Origin: Corbicula japonica
Lineage: Eukaryota > Mollusca > Bivalvia > Venerida > Cyrenidae
Direction of reading: 5' to 3'
NCBI GenBank assembly: GCA_038501625.1
Contig: JAZAYU010000019.1
Coordinates: 6,604,709 to 6,668,708 of the forward strand
Length of the DNA: 64,000 nt
Shown here: in pieces, positions 23,601 through 38,600 of the stretch
Layout of the letters: every line of letters begins with the position of its first letter
Position numbering within the stretch: the stretch's first letter is position 1
Position numbers and translations under genes: made by a program
Notes under the pieces: model-generated
Database searches by the model: none
What the model was told of the DNA's origin: nothing
Seen by the model: the letters and a program-made list of their open reading frames with translations, nothing else

Positions 23601-26600
23601 AGCACAGTAGGTAGTGCAGTGTGCAAGTCCAATAACTCTACCTTGCCTATTTTTTAGAGTTGTTCCCCTTTATCAGATTTACTTGATAAATTTTGTTTAA
23701 AAATTTTAACTCCAAATTTAAAAGGATTTCCTCTCCAGGTAAATTATACGAAAGTACAACCTTAAGAAAACTTTTTCCGGCGGGGGGATTTAACCATGTG
23801 TAACATGGCTCTTGTTATCATGATAAAGATGTTTAATATTTTCAAATATCAAAATTTATCAATTAAAATGTAGAAAACCTGTATACGAAGTAAATGTGAT
23901 GTAATGGGGCCGTCAAACCATTGAGGTTTGGGTCAACGTTCTCTGAACATTTCAATTCTTATTCAATTTTTAGCATTCTAGAATGAGCTTGACTTATCTG
24001 GAAAGTGATGAACGTGTGTCTAATGAACGTCTAGCAGTAGCATGTGTCTAACACGTGAGAAGCATGTTACAGCAACCAAGTAAGATACCTTAAAACCATA
24101 AGTGTGTGCTTACATGCCACTGGTGCGCGACGAACATCAAAGAATGCTAACCGGAACGTCATGGTGTGATGGCCCCATAATATTCTTACACAGTCATCAT
24201 ACAAGTGAATAATTGTATGGAGCCAAAGTTGTTATATCATGAGCAAAATTCACTCTCTAGATGTCCTAAAATGAACTATAGGTCGACCAAGCTAAATTGG
24301 CAATGTTTACAATTATTAATAGAATGTAAACACGGTTTAAGACAAATTTACGTGTTAAAAGTAACTTTGCAAATGTACACCACATCTCTTCGATAGCACA
24401 GTGGTTAACGCGTCCGGCTGGCATAGGCCTAACTCTTTTTCGGCACAGGTTCGATTCACACTGACACGCGGTGGTTAAGGAAATATTTTAGATGTATATT
24501 TTGTAAGTTTTGTCGCAGTTATTCTAAAGTGTTGTACAGGGTTCGTACAGACCTGGAAAAGTCATGGAAAATCTTTTTTTTTTAAGAAATCATGGAAAAC
24601 TCAGGGAATTCTGAAATTTGGAAAATTATCAGGGAATTATCATGGAATTTCTCAAAATAATCATGGAATTCCTAATAAATATCCTTGAATTATATTATTT
24701 GCCAAGTATTACTCGCTTAAAAGAAAAATGAACTATTTAACTTTATACGTCTACGTTATACGACACTGGCGTTCGAAATCGGGAATTAGTAGTGTAACAC
24801 CTATGTATGCAGTATTTTTTTCACGGGTAAAAAATTTACATATAAAAATGATTTCATTCATTTATTTAATAAAATGCATTTAAATGAATGTTTTTTTTTT
24901 AAATTATTACTTAAATGCACTTTTAATTTTATCATGGAATATTGAAATTTATCATGGAAAAGTCATGGAATTTTAGGTCAGCAAGTCTGTACGAACCCTG
25001 GTTGTATATTTTGCTTCAATTTATTTTATCGCGGAAATAATTATTGCGTGAAAAAAAACGACCTAAAAAAATAAGTTTCGAACATACAACCTATAACCGC
25101 GTTGCTACCATTGCATTACATTTTGAATGCGTCTTAGACCGCTCGGCTAATGGGACAAGTATTGGAAGCTTCAAGATTTGTACAAAACAACGATTAATAT
25201 TTAATTTATTGTTTACATGTAACGCCAATGTAAACACGCCATCGTAAACATTGCCAAATTACCTATGTCCAATAATAAATACTCCAAAATTTTGGCAAAA
25301 TTTAGTTACTCTTGTTCAGTTTTTTATAGGCATTACATAGAAATACAAAAATAAAAACCGCATAATTATGACACATTGAAGTAATCTGCTCTGAACTGTA
25401 AAATTTTGCATAAAAATTGCCTAGAATTTAGCTTGTCATGTATGCAAATACTGCCTTGTATTGAGATCCATTTCCCTGTCCTCCTAATTCCAAATTTGAA
25501 CCATTTTGATTCTAATGAAAATATTAGAATATTAGATACATAAAATAAGCTAATTTTAATAGTTTCAAACAATTTTAACCATATTTTATGACAACTGAAA
25601 AGATTAGGTGATTATCCTTCTTTAATCAGTTCATTTTCATGTGCAGGATATGCAGGAAATTAACCCATGCATAAACAATTAATCCCATGTGAAAATATAA
25701 GGTCATAGATTAATGGCTTGCTTTTGTTACGATCTACATACTATTTCTAATTATTAATTAGTTTTCCATGAGCAAATGAACTTTTCAATTGCTTATGAAC
25801 TGTTCTCTCTATTAAATCAATATTAAGTAGTAAATATTTTATGTTCTTTTTAGCTCACCTGTCACGTAGTGACAGGGTGAGCTTTTGTGAGGGGGGTTCG
25901 TCCGTCGTCCGTCCGTCCGTCCGTCCGTCCGTCCGTTCACAATTGTTGTCCGCACTCTAGCGGACAGAATTTTGGTCCAATCTTCTTCAAACTTGGTCAG
26001 AATGTTTATCTCAATGATATCTAGGTCAAGTTCGAAACTGGGTCATGTGACCCTGAAAACTAGGTCACTAGGTCAAATTAAAGAAAAAGCTTGTCTGCAC
26101 TCTAGCGGTTGTAATTTTGATCCGTTCTTCTTTAAACTTGGTCAGAATGTTTATCCCAATGATATCTAGGTCAAGTTCGAAACTGGGTCATGTGACTTTG
26201 AAATCTAGGTCACTAGGTCAAATTATAGAAAAAGCTTGTCCGCACTCTAGTGGTCGTAATTTTGGTCCGATCTTCTTCAAACTTGGTCAGAATGTTTATC
26301 GCAATAATATCTAGGTCAAGTTCAAAACTGGGTCATGTGACCTTGAAATCTAGGTCACTAGGTCAAATTATAGAAAAAGCTTGTCCGCACTCTGGTGGTC
26401 GTAATTTTGATGCAATCTTCTTTAAACTTGGTCAGAATGTGTATCTTAATAATATCTAGGTCAAGTTTGTTACTGGGTCATGTGACCCTTAAAACTAGGT
26501 CACTAGGTCAAATTAAAGGAAAAGCTTGTCTGCACTCTAGCGGTTGTAATTTTGGTCCGTTCTTCTTTAAACTTGGTCAGAATGTTAATCCCAATGATAT

Positions 26601-29600
26601 CTAGGTCAAGTTGGAAACTGGGTCATGTGACCTTGAAATCTAGGTCACTATGTCAAATTATAGAAAAAGCTTGTCCGCACTCTAGTGGTCGTAATTTTGG
26701 TCCGATCTTCTTCAAACTTGGTCAGAATGTTTATCCCAATGATATCTAGGTCAAGTTCGAAACTGGGTCATGTGACCTTGAAATCTAGGTCACTAGTTCA
26801 AATTATAGAAAAAGCTTGTCTGCACTCTAGCGGTCTAAATTTTGATGCGATCTTCTTCAAACTTGGTCAGAATGTTTATCTCAATGATATCTAGGTCAAG
26901 TTCGAAACTGGGTCATATGACCTTGAAATCTAGGTCACTGGGTCAAATTATAGAAAAAGCTTGTCCGCAATCTAGCAGTCTTAATTTTAGTGCAATCTTC
27001 TTTAAACTTGAACAGAATGTTTATCTTAATGATATCTAGGTCAAGTTCGTAACTGGGTCATGTGACCCTTAGAACTAGGTCACTAGGTCAAATTAAAAGA
27101 AAGCTAGTCTGCACTCTAGCGGTTGTAATTTTGGTCCGTTCTTCTTTAAACTTGGTCAGAATGTTTATTCCAATGATATCTAGGTCTAGTTTGAAACTGG
27201 ATCATGTGACCTTGAAATCTAGGTCACTAGGTCAAATTATAGGAAAAGCTTGTCCGCACTCAAGTGGTCGTAATTTTAGTCTAATCTTCTTCAAACTTGG
27301 TCAGAATGTTTATCCCAATGATATCTAGGTCAAGTTCGAAACTGGGTCATGTGACTTTGAAATTTAGGTCACTAGGTCAAATTATAGAAAAAGCTTGTTA
27401 GCACTCTAGTGGTCGTAATTATTGTCAGATCTTCTTCAAACTTGGTCAGAATGTTTATTCCAATAATATCTAGGTCATGTTCGAAACTGAGTCGTGTAAC
27501 CTTGAAATTTAGGTCACTAGGTCTAATTGTAGAAAAAGCTTGTCCGCACTCTAGCGGTCTTAATTTTGATGTGATCTTCTTCAAACTTGGTCAGAATGTT
27601 TATCTCGATGATATCTTGGTCAAGTTCGAAACTGGGTCATGTGACCTTGAAATCTAGGTCACTAGATCAAATTATAGAAAAAGTTTGTACGCACTCTAGT
27701 GGTCTTAATTTTTGTCCGAACCATTGAACAGATGTTCGCAGGTGAGCGACCCAGGGTCCCTTGGACCCTCTTGTTCTTTTTGTGATAAATAGTACTGTAA
27801 TTGCCCCATCTACTGCTTAGAAATTTCGAGAAAAAAGGGGGGCGCCTAAAATGGAGCTTACATAAAGCTTATTGAATAATCAAGAAGCAAAAAAGAAACA
27901 TTCTACCATTTGCTAAGCCGAAACTGGAAATTAAAAATATATACATGCCATACCAAAACGGAAAAACAAATGATGGTGTAAATGTGTTATTTATTCCATT
28001 TTTATTCCGTAAGATTAATATTTTCTGGCCTGAATGGCCTCAAAAATACACTGTAAACATTAATATAGCTGTATAGAAAGGTGAGTAAAAATTGTTTGTT
28101 ATAATGGGCACTTTTTCATTTGAAAGTTGAAAACACATAATGGGTGTTTATTAGATCAGGGGCACTTAATGGGACGAATACGGTATTGTTTGCCAATCAC
28201 AACTGCTGCAATAGCTTCTATTGATGATATTTTATTAAAATTGGTGTGAAAAATTCCTGATCAGATATCATGTAATCCACATATTATGTATTACTCTTGT
28301 CTACTATTCTAAGGCTGACAAAGGTTATCTAAAATAAAAACCTCTGAAAGAAAATCATGTCAACATGGAAAACATTTAATGCATTACATGTTTGGGAATT
28401 TGTTTTTGAAAGGTAGATATTATTTATTTTATTTACATATTTCATTGTGAAACTTTGAGAAAAATTTTAGTTTAATCATATTTTATTGCTTGAAAAAATG
28501 TTCTAGTAAAGTTTTATATTTCATTTGACATTTAAACATTTATTTAACGTTTAAAATTTGTTTTATATATAGGTGAATGTTTTCAGGCATATGCCTGAAA
28601 TTCAGGTTTTTTGTGTGTCTAAAATAATTGATTTCTTCATTTTTCCCTATATAAATTGACACATTTTCAGGACATCAGGTTTTTAAGAATTCCTAACTTG
28701 CACCCATATTTATAGAATTTTGAGATAAAAAAGCAAATGGTGTTGGGCTACAAGTTTTACCAACAACAGTTAAGGTAATTCTAATTTGTCAGCCATATTG
28801 TTTTGAATATTATCAGGAGTCAAAATGAAAATATGATTTTTCTTTCATTTTGAAAAATTAAAGCTATATTGCAATTTTATTAAAATTGTAAAATGATAAG
28901 AACATTAGGCAGTTGAAAAAAGATAATATATTATGAATATTTATTACAAATTTATTAACGTTTGGTACCTGGGATGAATTGTATTTTTGGTGTCAAAATA
29001 AAACACTTTCCAATCAAATTAAAAGAAAATAATGCATTAAAATATCCACTTCCATGTTCCCTCATGTGCCAACCAGTTATTTTTTAAAAACAACTTTTGG
29101 AAATTGCTTTAACCCATTCCTCCATACTATGTTAGCGTTATCGCTCGCCAAAATCGCCAATTGGCGATAAAAAATACCAGATGGCGATGATTTTCTTACA
29201 AATCAATGAATCTGGCGATAAAAAGTGCGGGCGTAAAATTTTCGCACAGCAGATGAATATTGATCAATTTCCCGCCACGTGTCACCGACCATACATTGTT
29301 TTAACAATGATTACTTACCCCTGCCATGAATAAACAATCTGGTACACTTTCTACCACATTCATGTCATAATCTTGTTAATTAGGACCCCTGATAAGCAGT
29401 TTTATTATTCATTCTTCGCTCGAGGCGGACATGTTTGTTTACGTAAAGGGATTTGTATAAAACAATTAAAAATGTCATAGTCGTCGACCAATCGAGTCAA
29501 GCCGTCGAAGCAAGGGTGGAGTAACAAGATCGATAAATATGATGATTGGCGTCGGCAAATAATTTAACTACCCCAAAAAACTTGAACTCGGAACAGTCGT

Positions 29601-32600
29601 AGACAAATCAAAACGTTATTATAATCAATCAGTGGATTTTTAAATACAACTTTAGCTTTTTTTTAAATAGATGGACGGATGTAAATTTAATTTAACTATA
29701 CTGTGAAAAATCGGCGGGAAATTTGGTCCAGTGTATCGAAATTGCAGCGTATTTGTAAAGATAAATAGTCATTTTCCAATAAGCTTACAATTCTAAGTAC
29801 TTTGTACTTTTAAATACTAGGGCATTTATGTTATTAGCCTTGCTCAAGCATATTATTCATGATTGGTGTCTGTAATTTCAGCAAGGCATTCAGTCATTGG
29901 AAGCATAAGAAAGAAAGGAGAATCAATCAATTCTTTAAGTGTAAATAGCAGAAATCACAGTAATTACAGAAATAAACATTAACAGTATCATTGAATTATA
30001 CAGTGCAGTAAATTGCTATTGCAAAAATCACTTAGCCTTCTATAAGAGTTGTATGTTTAAAAAAATGGAATAAAATTTACTTTATTTAGATACCGAGTTG
30101 GTTTATGAATATTTTTAACAAAGGTCGCGCGCTATCACGCCGCTTAAAAATTTGGCTCATACTTTTTTAGCTCACCTTGAAATCTAGGTCACTAGGTCAA
30201 ATTATAGAAAAAGCTTGTTCACACTCTAGTGGTCGTTATTTTGGTCTGATCTTCTTCAAACTTGGTCAGAATGTTTATCCCAATGATATCTAGGTCAAGT
30301 TCGAAACTGGGTCATGTGACCTTGAAATCTAGGTCACCAGGTCAAATTATAGAAAAAGCTTTTCCGCACTCTAGTGGTCTTAATTTTTGTCCGAACCATT
30401 GAACAGATGTTCGCAGGTGAGCGACCCGGGGTCCCATGGACCCTCTTGTTTTCCTTTGCGCCAACCTAGTCCATATATACATCCTATATCACACATGCAA
30501 CCATTGTAGATCCAGATCAGTCTGCACATTCATGCACTGATCAGGGTCTACCCTAATGACTTCATGGTCCGAATTAAACTGCCTTAGCAGCCACCTGCGA
30601 ATAGCAACCACCTGTCTTAAACAGCCAGTTTGAATATGTCCTAAACTGGCATTTTGTTCTCGTTTTAACCTGTCTTTAACAGCCACCTGTATAGAGCAGC
30701 CACTTTTTGTCACTCCCTTGGGTGGCTGCTAAAGACAGGTTTGACTTATTGAATCCAAAAGCGAACAGTGCAGATCCTGATCAGATGACACAGATATGCT
30801 AGCTGATCTGGATGTACACTGCCCATGCAATAAAGGTGTAAAAATAATAAAAATCCAAACAAAACTTCCATTGTCTTTTACATGTATGTTAACTTACCCA
30901 TGCAAAAAGCATGCAAATCATGTTCAACCTTGGGGCACGTCACTGGAAAAGGTACCTTAGGACAGCTGACGTCAAATCTTGAAATGACATCAAAAAGTTG
31001 AGCACATGATTAATTATTATATATTTTGCAGTAAAAATAACATTATATTGTGAAAATGTGTAACAAAATTACTTTTTAGTTTTTCAGCTATGAGAAAATA
31101 ATAGATAATTGTAAGTTTTTAAAAAAAATAGTAACAACTTAAATGTCAAAATATACCATTTCCCATGGTTTTCCCCATTTAATCTCTATATTTTTAACAA
31201 TCTAAATTTTGTGTGACGGAATTCAATGTGCACTGTTTTAATTAGGGATGGTATTTTTTACCTATTTTACCATTTGAATGTTCGAATCAGTTTCCATTCG
31301 AACTTTCAAATTATTCACAAACAATAACATAAACCATTAAACCACCTGTCTTTATTAGTAGACCCCCACAGTATCCCATATAAAACGAAATTGTCATAGA
31401 GTATTATAATACATGTATATATCAAACATTTTTAGTTGCCTTACTTGTTATAGATAATTAATTTTAAGAAAGAAACAAGAATTTTCAAATGCATTTGAAT
31501 GTTCAGAATGTTATCCGAACGTTCAAATGTTCGAACGTTTGTTCACATCCCTAGTTCTAATATTCATTATAGTCCAGGTATTAAAAGCTTTTATACTTTA
31601 TATTTACTGAGGTGGCAGGCTGGATTAATTAGTTGACTAGACTGCAGGTACAATAAACAGTTAATTAAACAATGCAGCTGGTGGCAGATGTTTTGTTCTA
31701 AACAGACATTTTATTTGTTCAATTAATGTACTTACCGTGGAACATTTAATTTTTTCTAAGATGAAATAGCGCAAAAGCAGCAAATGATATAAATTTAGGA
31801 ATCTGATAAATATTCATTTTGTGCAAATGAAGTTTTCTATAAAGACATATTATTACGTTGTTTTTTGCTGGGGTTTCAATTCGCACACTAGCGCCAAATT
31901 TGGGAAATTTAAACCCGTGCAAAATACAATGATACCACAGTATTAGTTTTTCATAATTCATTTTTAATCCCTTTACTCCATATATATGTTTTTTAACACA
32001 CGTGCGACCAGTGTAGATCCAAATCAGCTGGAATTAGCCGATTCCATTAAGGTGTTTTTATTGGAAAGAGTAACTCGGTCTAATTTAAGTCAACAAGTCA
32101 GCAAGAGAAATCATTGGAAGCATGACACTGGAAAGTCTTTATAGCGAATAGTGAGATTTTTTTCAGAAAAATGTGAAAATAAATATTCACTAATATGTCG
32201 GACCTTGCCAAAATGTGAAAATTTATATGTGGAATATTTATTGGCTTACAGTACATGTATTTATTACTACTGTTACAGTTTTTTAAGGTTCAATTTCTAT
32301 GATTTTTCATTAATAATTTCATCTAATGCAGTTGCTGTGTGTCTGGGTTAGCATGATCAGGTGAAAGGCTTAGTTCATGACTGGGGGTTGAGGGCAGCCA
32401 TCCTGATTTACAATGCTGGGCAACCATCCTGATTTACAATGCTAATATTCAAACATGGGAGCTAACTTCTGTTAACACTTAGCAGACTTACAGGTTAACT
32501 CCTTATCTGGGGGCTAACGTCTGTCAACACTTAGCATGCCAATAGGCTAACTACTTATGAAGGGGCTTACATCTGTTAACACTTGGCCCTAACTGTTGAC

Positions 32601-35600
32601 AGGTTGATTAAATGGGTCTACATCAAATGCTTATAGAAAGGGGAGTTCTCCTATGTGCAAGGTTTTTGCCAGATTAGATTTGGGCTTTTTGACCAGTTTA
32701 GATTGTTACAAAGTGCTTAATGTAAAGCTTTACAAAATTCTCAACGATTATTTTAAACAATTGCTGATTGTAATGTACCTGTGAGAGAACAGTAACTGTT
32801 GAAGTAGTTTCTTCCAATAAAATAAACTTTATAAAGAATATCTTGAATTTATCACTTGACTTGTGTTTTTTTTTTAAAAACTTCTTCACTACATGTACAT
32901 TAAAGCTTTTCTTTAATTGCACGACCTTTTTTAGCAGAAGCTTAATACACATGTTATCTCCTTTTTATAGACATTTGTACTTTAGTGATTTAAGTGGCTT
33001 TAATTGGCTTTGTTTTTTTATTTTACCAGAGTTAAGTGGATGTGTTATCTTGATTTGGTTGATGTTCTTAATCTAAGTGATACAAGTGCATTTTAATGAC
33101 TTACTATTGTGATTTTAACTTACTAAGTGGACAGGAAGATAAGTGATTCAGGCCATCATAAATCTCTGCCTAGAATTGCTACTTTTTTATGTACATATAC
33201 ATTTATAACTGATCATGGATAAGTAGACAGTCATGTGATAATTCTGTATAATTTATTATCTGTCTAGGAATTATCAACTTCAGATATGAGCTATTTTTAT
33301 GCCCCCACAAAGTGGGAGGCATATAGAGTTGCACTCATCCGTCTGTCCGTCCGTCCGTACGTCCCCAAATCTTGTGGCATCAACTCCTCCTAAACTATAA
33401 GTGGATTTCTTTCAAACTTGCACAGATGATCAAGCAGGATGTGTAGATGATCGTGAAGAAAGGATTTTTTCCTCCGACTATTTTTACCAGAGTTATGGCC
33501 CTTTGTTAATTTCAGTAGTTAAATCTAGTGGCGTCAACTCCTCCTAAACTAAAAGGCAGATTTCTTTCAAACTTGCACAGATGATCGAGCAGGATGTGTA
33601 GATGATCGTAAAGAAAGGATTTTTTCCTGCGACCATTTTAACCAGAGTTATGGCCCTTTGTTAATTTCAGTAATTAAATCTTGTGGCGTCAACTCCTCCT
33701 AAACTTCTAGGGGGATTTCTTGCAAACTTGCACAGATGATGAAGCAGGATGTGTAGATGATCGTGAAGAAAGGATTTTTTCGTGCGACCATTTTTACCAG
33801 AGTTATTGCCCATTGTTTTTTTCAGTAATAATATCTTGTGGCATTAACTCCACATTTACTTTTGGACAGATTTCTTTATAACTTGCACACATTATCAAGC
33901 TGGATGGGTAGATGATCATAAAGAAAAGATTTTTTCCTGCTGCCATTTTTACCACAGTTATGGCCCTTTGTTTAATTCTCTTACAAAATTTTGTGGCATC
34001 AACTAGGAACATTTTCAATTTATAATTTGTAACAAATGTTGTTGCAGCAGTGGGGGCATCAGTGTCCTGAGGACACAGTCTAGTTTAATATTTCTCTAAT
34101 GATCAATACTCATCAAGAACACATAGCCCTATCACATTTGCAGAACTTTTCACCGATGAAAGATTTATTTTAATTTTACTTGTCTGTCACATGAATGTCA
34201 AGTTATCATTAACATACTACCGTATAGCGGGTATTTTCTGCAGGTACCAAATTTCTGTGTTTCTGCGGTCTTTGGATAAAATCGCAGAAATATATCCAGC
34301 AGAAAAAAAAACAGCAGAAATTTAAATCGCAAAATATCTCATTTTCAAACGAAAATCGCCGGAGTGGCCATGTCCGAGATAATCCGTTTCACAATACAGA
34401 CAGGGTAAATAATTATGATCAATTACCACACATTGTTATTGTATAGGCATAGTATAGTATAAACGCGACATTTGCTCAAACATTTCTCAAACATTCAATT
34501 CAGTTGAATAGTTGTTTGAGAGTTGTTACTCATCGATGAATAATATCTTAGTAATTTTTTGATAAAATAAATTGAGTAACAGCTATTGACCCATTCATAA
34601 AAATATCTGTGTAAAACAAATAGTATGTGTATATCACAGTCGTGTTATTCTTACGACACCTTACGCGATATGAAGCGCAGAAATTTATCCTTCATGAGAA
34701 CCAAAATCGCAGAAATAAAAAACACAGAAATTTTTGCATCCATTTTTGAGGGCAAAACGCAGAAATTTATGACCGCAGAAATAACCCGCTATACGGTAAT
34801 TTGTATTTTTGCATGCATGGATACAACTTATTATGCCCCCCTTCGAAGAAGCGGGGGTATATTGCTTTGCACATGTCGGTCGGTCGGTAGGTCGGTCGGT
34901 CGGTCCGTAGACCACATCTTGTCCGATCAATAACTAGACAACGCTTTGTGATACAGTCCTTATATTTGGTGTGGAGGTTGGTCATGACCAGTAGAAGACC
35001 CCTATTGATTTTGGGGTCAGTAGGTCAAAGGTCAAGGTCACAGTGGCCTTGACCACAAAAACCTTGTCCGATCAATAACTAGACAACGCTTTGTGATACA
35101 GTCCTCATATTTGGTGTGGAGGTTGGTCATGACCAGTAGAAGACCCCTATTGATTTTGGGGTCAGTAGGTCAAAGGTCAAGGTCACAGTGGCCTTGACCA
35201 CAAAAACCTTGTCCGATCAATAACTAGACAACGCTTTGTGATACAGTCCTCATATTTGGTGTGGAGGTTGGTCATGACCAATAGAAGAACCCTATTGATT
35301 TTAGGGTCAGTAGGTCAAGGTCACAGTGGCCTTTGCATACAAAAACGTTGTCCGATCAATAACTAGACAACGCTTTGTGATACAGACCTCATATTTGGTG
35401 TGGAAGTTGGTCGTGACCAGTAGAAGACCCCTATTGGTTTTGGGGTCAGTAGGTCAAAGGTCAAGGTCACGGTGGCCTTGACAACAAAAAACCTTGTTCG
35501 ATCAATAACTAGACAACGTTTTTATGTTTATTTGTATAATAAAATAAAATACTTCTCAGTGTAAAGTTGTGATTATTTTTCCCCATGACAATTTCAAGTA

Positions 35601-38600
35601 AAGATATATATTAATGATCCATAACATTAATTTTAAACTATTTCAATATATGCCGTGTCATAAATAGGCACTGATTATCACTCACTTGTGTTTATTAAAT
35701 GCTTTGGTTTCGTATGGATGGTCACTAAAGCCTGCACATTAACGGAATTGACATAACACTAGAGCTACTATATCTCCGCCAATAGCGAATATTTGATTTA
35801 AATTACAATAAAATCCTTTGTGTTAGACTAGGTTAATCTACACGCGCTTATGTTTGTCGAGGTAAATGTAATCCTCTCATTGGATGACCTGGTTATTGAT
35901 ATATAGGAGTTCCACCGTCTTGTAAATTGCTTTCATGACTGGTACCCTTCATTGCTAAAGCTTACAAAAGTCTCTAAATTTCCAAAAATTTAAATTCAAT
36001 GCTAATAGATATCACTTGCACGTCAGGGGGGGCATTTGTGTTTGACAAACACCTCTTGTTTCTCATCTGCAACCACTGTAAACCTAACGCAGATCAGCCT
36101 GCAAATCTGTTCAGTCATATCATATTAGATTCCCTGTTTGCTTTTAAATAATTTTAGATTGTTTCTGACCAATAAGGAACTAGTTTAGATCCAGATTAGA
36201 CTGCTTGAATGTGCATGCTGATCTAGATTTGGGATATAAGCAATATTAAATTAAGTCTGGCATGGAGGCTACAAATCAAAGCTGTTGGACCATTAAAGTT
36301 TAAACACTTTTCCTAATCTTGACACTGTACCTTAACATTTACTAAGACCATTGACATTGTGTCCCAACATTTATTTGGACCATTGACACTTTCCCCATTT
36401 TGACCATGTACCCAAACTTTTATTTAGACTGTTGACATTGTGTCCTAACTTTTATTTGGACCTTTAACACTGCCCCATCTTTACACTGTACCCCAACATT
36501 TACTTAGAACTTTAACATTGTGTCTTAACATTTATTTGGACCTTTAACACTTTGTCCCATCTCGACACTGTACCCCAACATTTACTTAGACAGTTGACAT
36601 TGTGTCTTAACATTTATTTGGACCATTAAACACTTTGCCCCATCTTGACATTGTACCCCAACATTTACTTAGACAGTTGACATTGTGTCTTAACATTTAT
36701 TTCGACAATTAAACACTTTGCCCCATCTTGACACTGAACCCCAACATTTACTAAGACCATTGACATTGTGTTCCAACATTTATTTGAAGCTTTAACACTA
36801 TTCCCCATCTTCACACTGTACCCCAACACTTATTTTGACAATTGACACTGTACCTCAACATTTACTTAGACCATTGACATTGTGTGCCAACATTTATTTG
36901 AACCTTTAACACTTTTCCCCATCTTTATACTGTACCCCAACATTTATTTTGACCATTGACACTGTACCTCAACATTTACTTAGACCATTGACATTGTGTG
37001 CCAACATTTATTTGAACCTTTAACACTTTGCCCCTTCTTTATACTGTACCCCAACATTTATTTTGACCATTGACACTGTACCTCAACATTTACTTAGACC
37101 ATTGACATTGTGTGCCAACATTTATTTAGACAATAGGCATTAGATCATGGTGAAAATAATGTTAGACATAGCTTGGAAATTATTGAATGTGAATATAAAA
37201 TGTTTTAATGATAAAATAAGGGAACAGTAAGAGGTATATATGCAAGGATACCATGATAGATTTTCTTCTAACACTGTGGGTTGTGCAGGTTTAGTTATGG
37301 TTAGTGTTATTTCCATCATTTAACAAGCACTGACCAATGTTAAAATAAGCCTGACAGTTATTTCTTTGTTTAGATGAAAAGAACTCAATTAAGAGAGATT
37401 TCCAAACCATTAATTGTCTGAAACAAAACAACCACCCTGATAAAAAGAGATACCTGGGGTAAATTGAGTGTATCTTACTGCCCTAAGATTTAGCAAAACT
37501 TAGAAATATGAAATAAATGAAAACAGTGGAAATGTAACATGTTACATGAATGAACATTCTCTACAGCATTCAAGTAGCAACACCAACTAATTAATATATT
37601 TTTGTTAAAGAAAACCTAAAAAAATCATTTATAATGGCCTTAACAAAAGTCCATCATGCAGATTGTAATTGGAGATACTACAATAAGATAAAAATAGATA
37701 ACTTGATAAAATCATGTCATATGTTTATAATTACAATGTGTTTACTTCGGGACTGCATATACTATATGTTCTAAAAAATAGAAGGATTAATGCACTATAG
37801 CTTATGGTAAGATTCTTGACATATGCAGCATGTACATGATACCCATAAAGTGCAACAATTCATCATTGTTTTTGATGTATTCTTCTCAGAGTTTTCTAAG
37901 CACCAATAATATTTAATTTTGCTGTATGACAGTTATTAGTTATATTTCTATTCACGCATGATATTTGATTTATTAAAAAAACAACAGACAAATCTTTTAA
38001 AAAATTGTAATGTGTTTTTGGAGTTTATTTAGAATTTGAATGGGATGCTTTTAAAGATAGATATGTTGATAATTGTGATAAAAAAATCAATATTTGCTAA
38101 AAAAAAAATTGATGTCTGCAACCTAAATGCCTCCTAACATTCAAAATTTGCCATCATTCAGTCCAAAAAGTTCAGTCTTTCAAGCCAGAGTAATGAGAGG
38201 TTATGTGTACACTGGGGACCCTGATACATCACTAAAATTAATGATTTCCAATGTAAATGAATATGCCGACCTTATGGCAGTGAAAGGGTTAACAAAATCA
38301 TTTTCTTTTATCAGCACTTTTTAAGGGGGAGGGGGGGGGGGGGGTGTAAATATTTCTAGATTTAAAAATGATGTCTTGAATTTTGTTTAAGACACCAGTA
38401 AGTTTTGTTGACGGTCAAAGGTATGCAAGGGATTTAAGGCATGAGGAAAGTAAGATGAGTAACTGTAAAACAGCTGTTTTTTTATTTGCTGAAGTGTTGA
38501 GATCGTTGCACGTCTGTATACTCCTGTAATAATAATATATTATGGAACAGGGCAATTTTGTACTTATTTAATAAACATAGTCTGGTGATCTGTGTTTTTT

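Noticed and set aside
25972..27657. Series of 65-88 residue frames repeating LGHVTLKSRSLGQI
   Set aside because: They are the 145 bp tandem units read through; the same unit has frames broken at arbitrary points and no initiation or splice context.
29105..29300. Patch with repeated TGGCGATAAAAA and lower AT content, considered as an exon
   Set aside because: No acceptor/donor pair bounds an open frame; it contains stops in all frames at short intervals.
34625..34985. Open frames of 72-102 residues on both strands, one shared with 56384-56578
   Set aside because: The shared peptide comes from homologous MITE arms with repeated GCAGAAAT motifs; the rest is the GGTC microsatellite.
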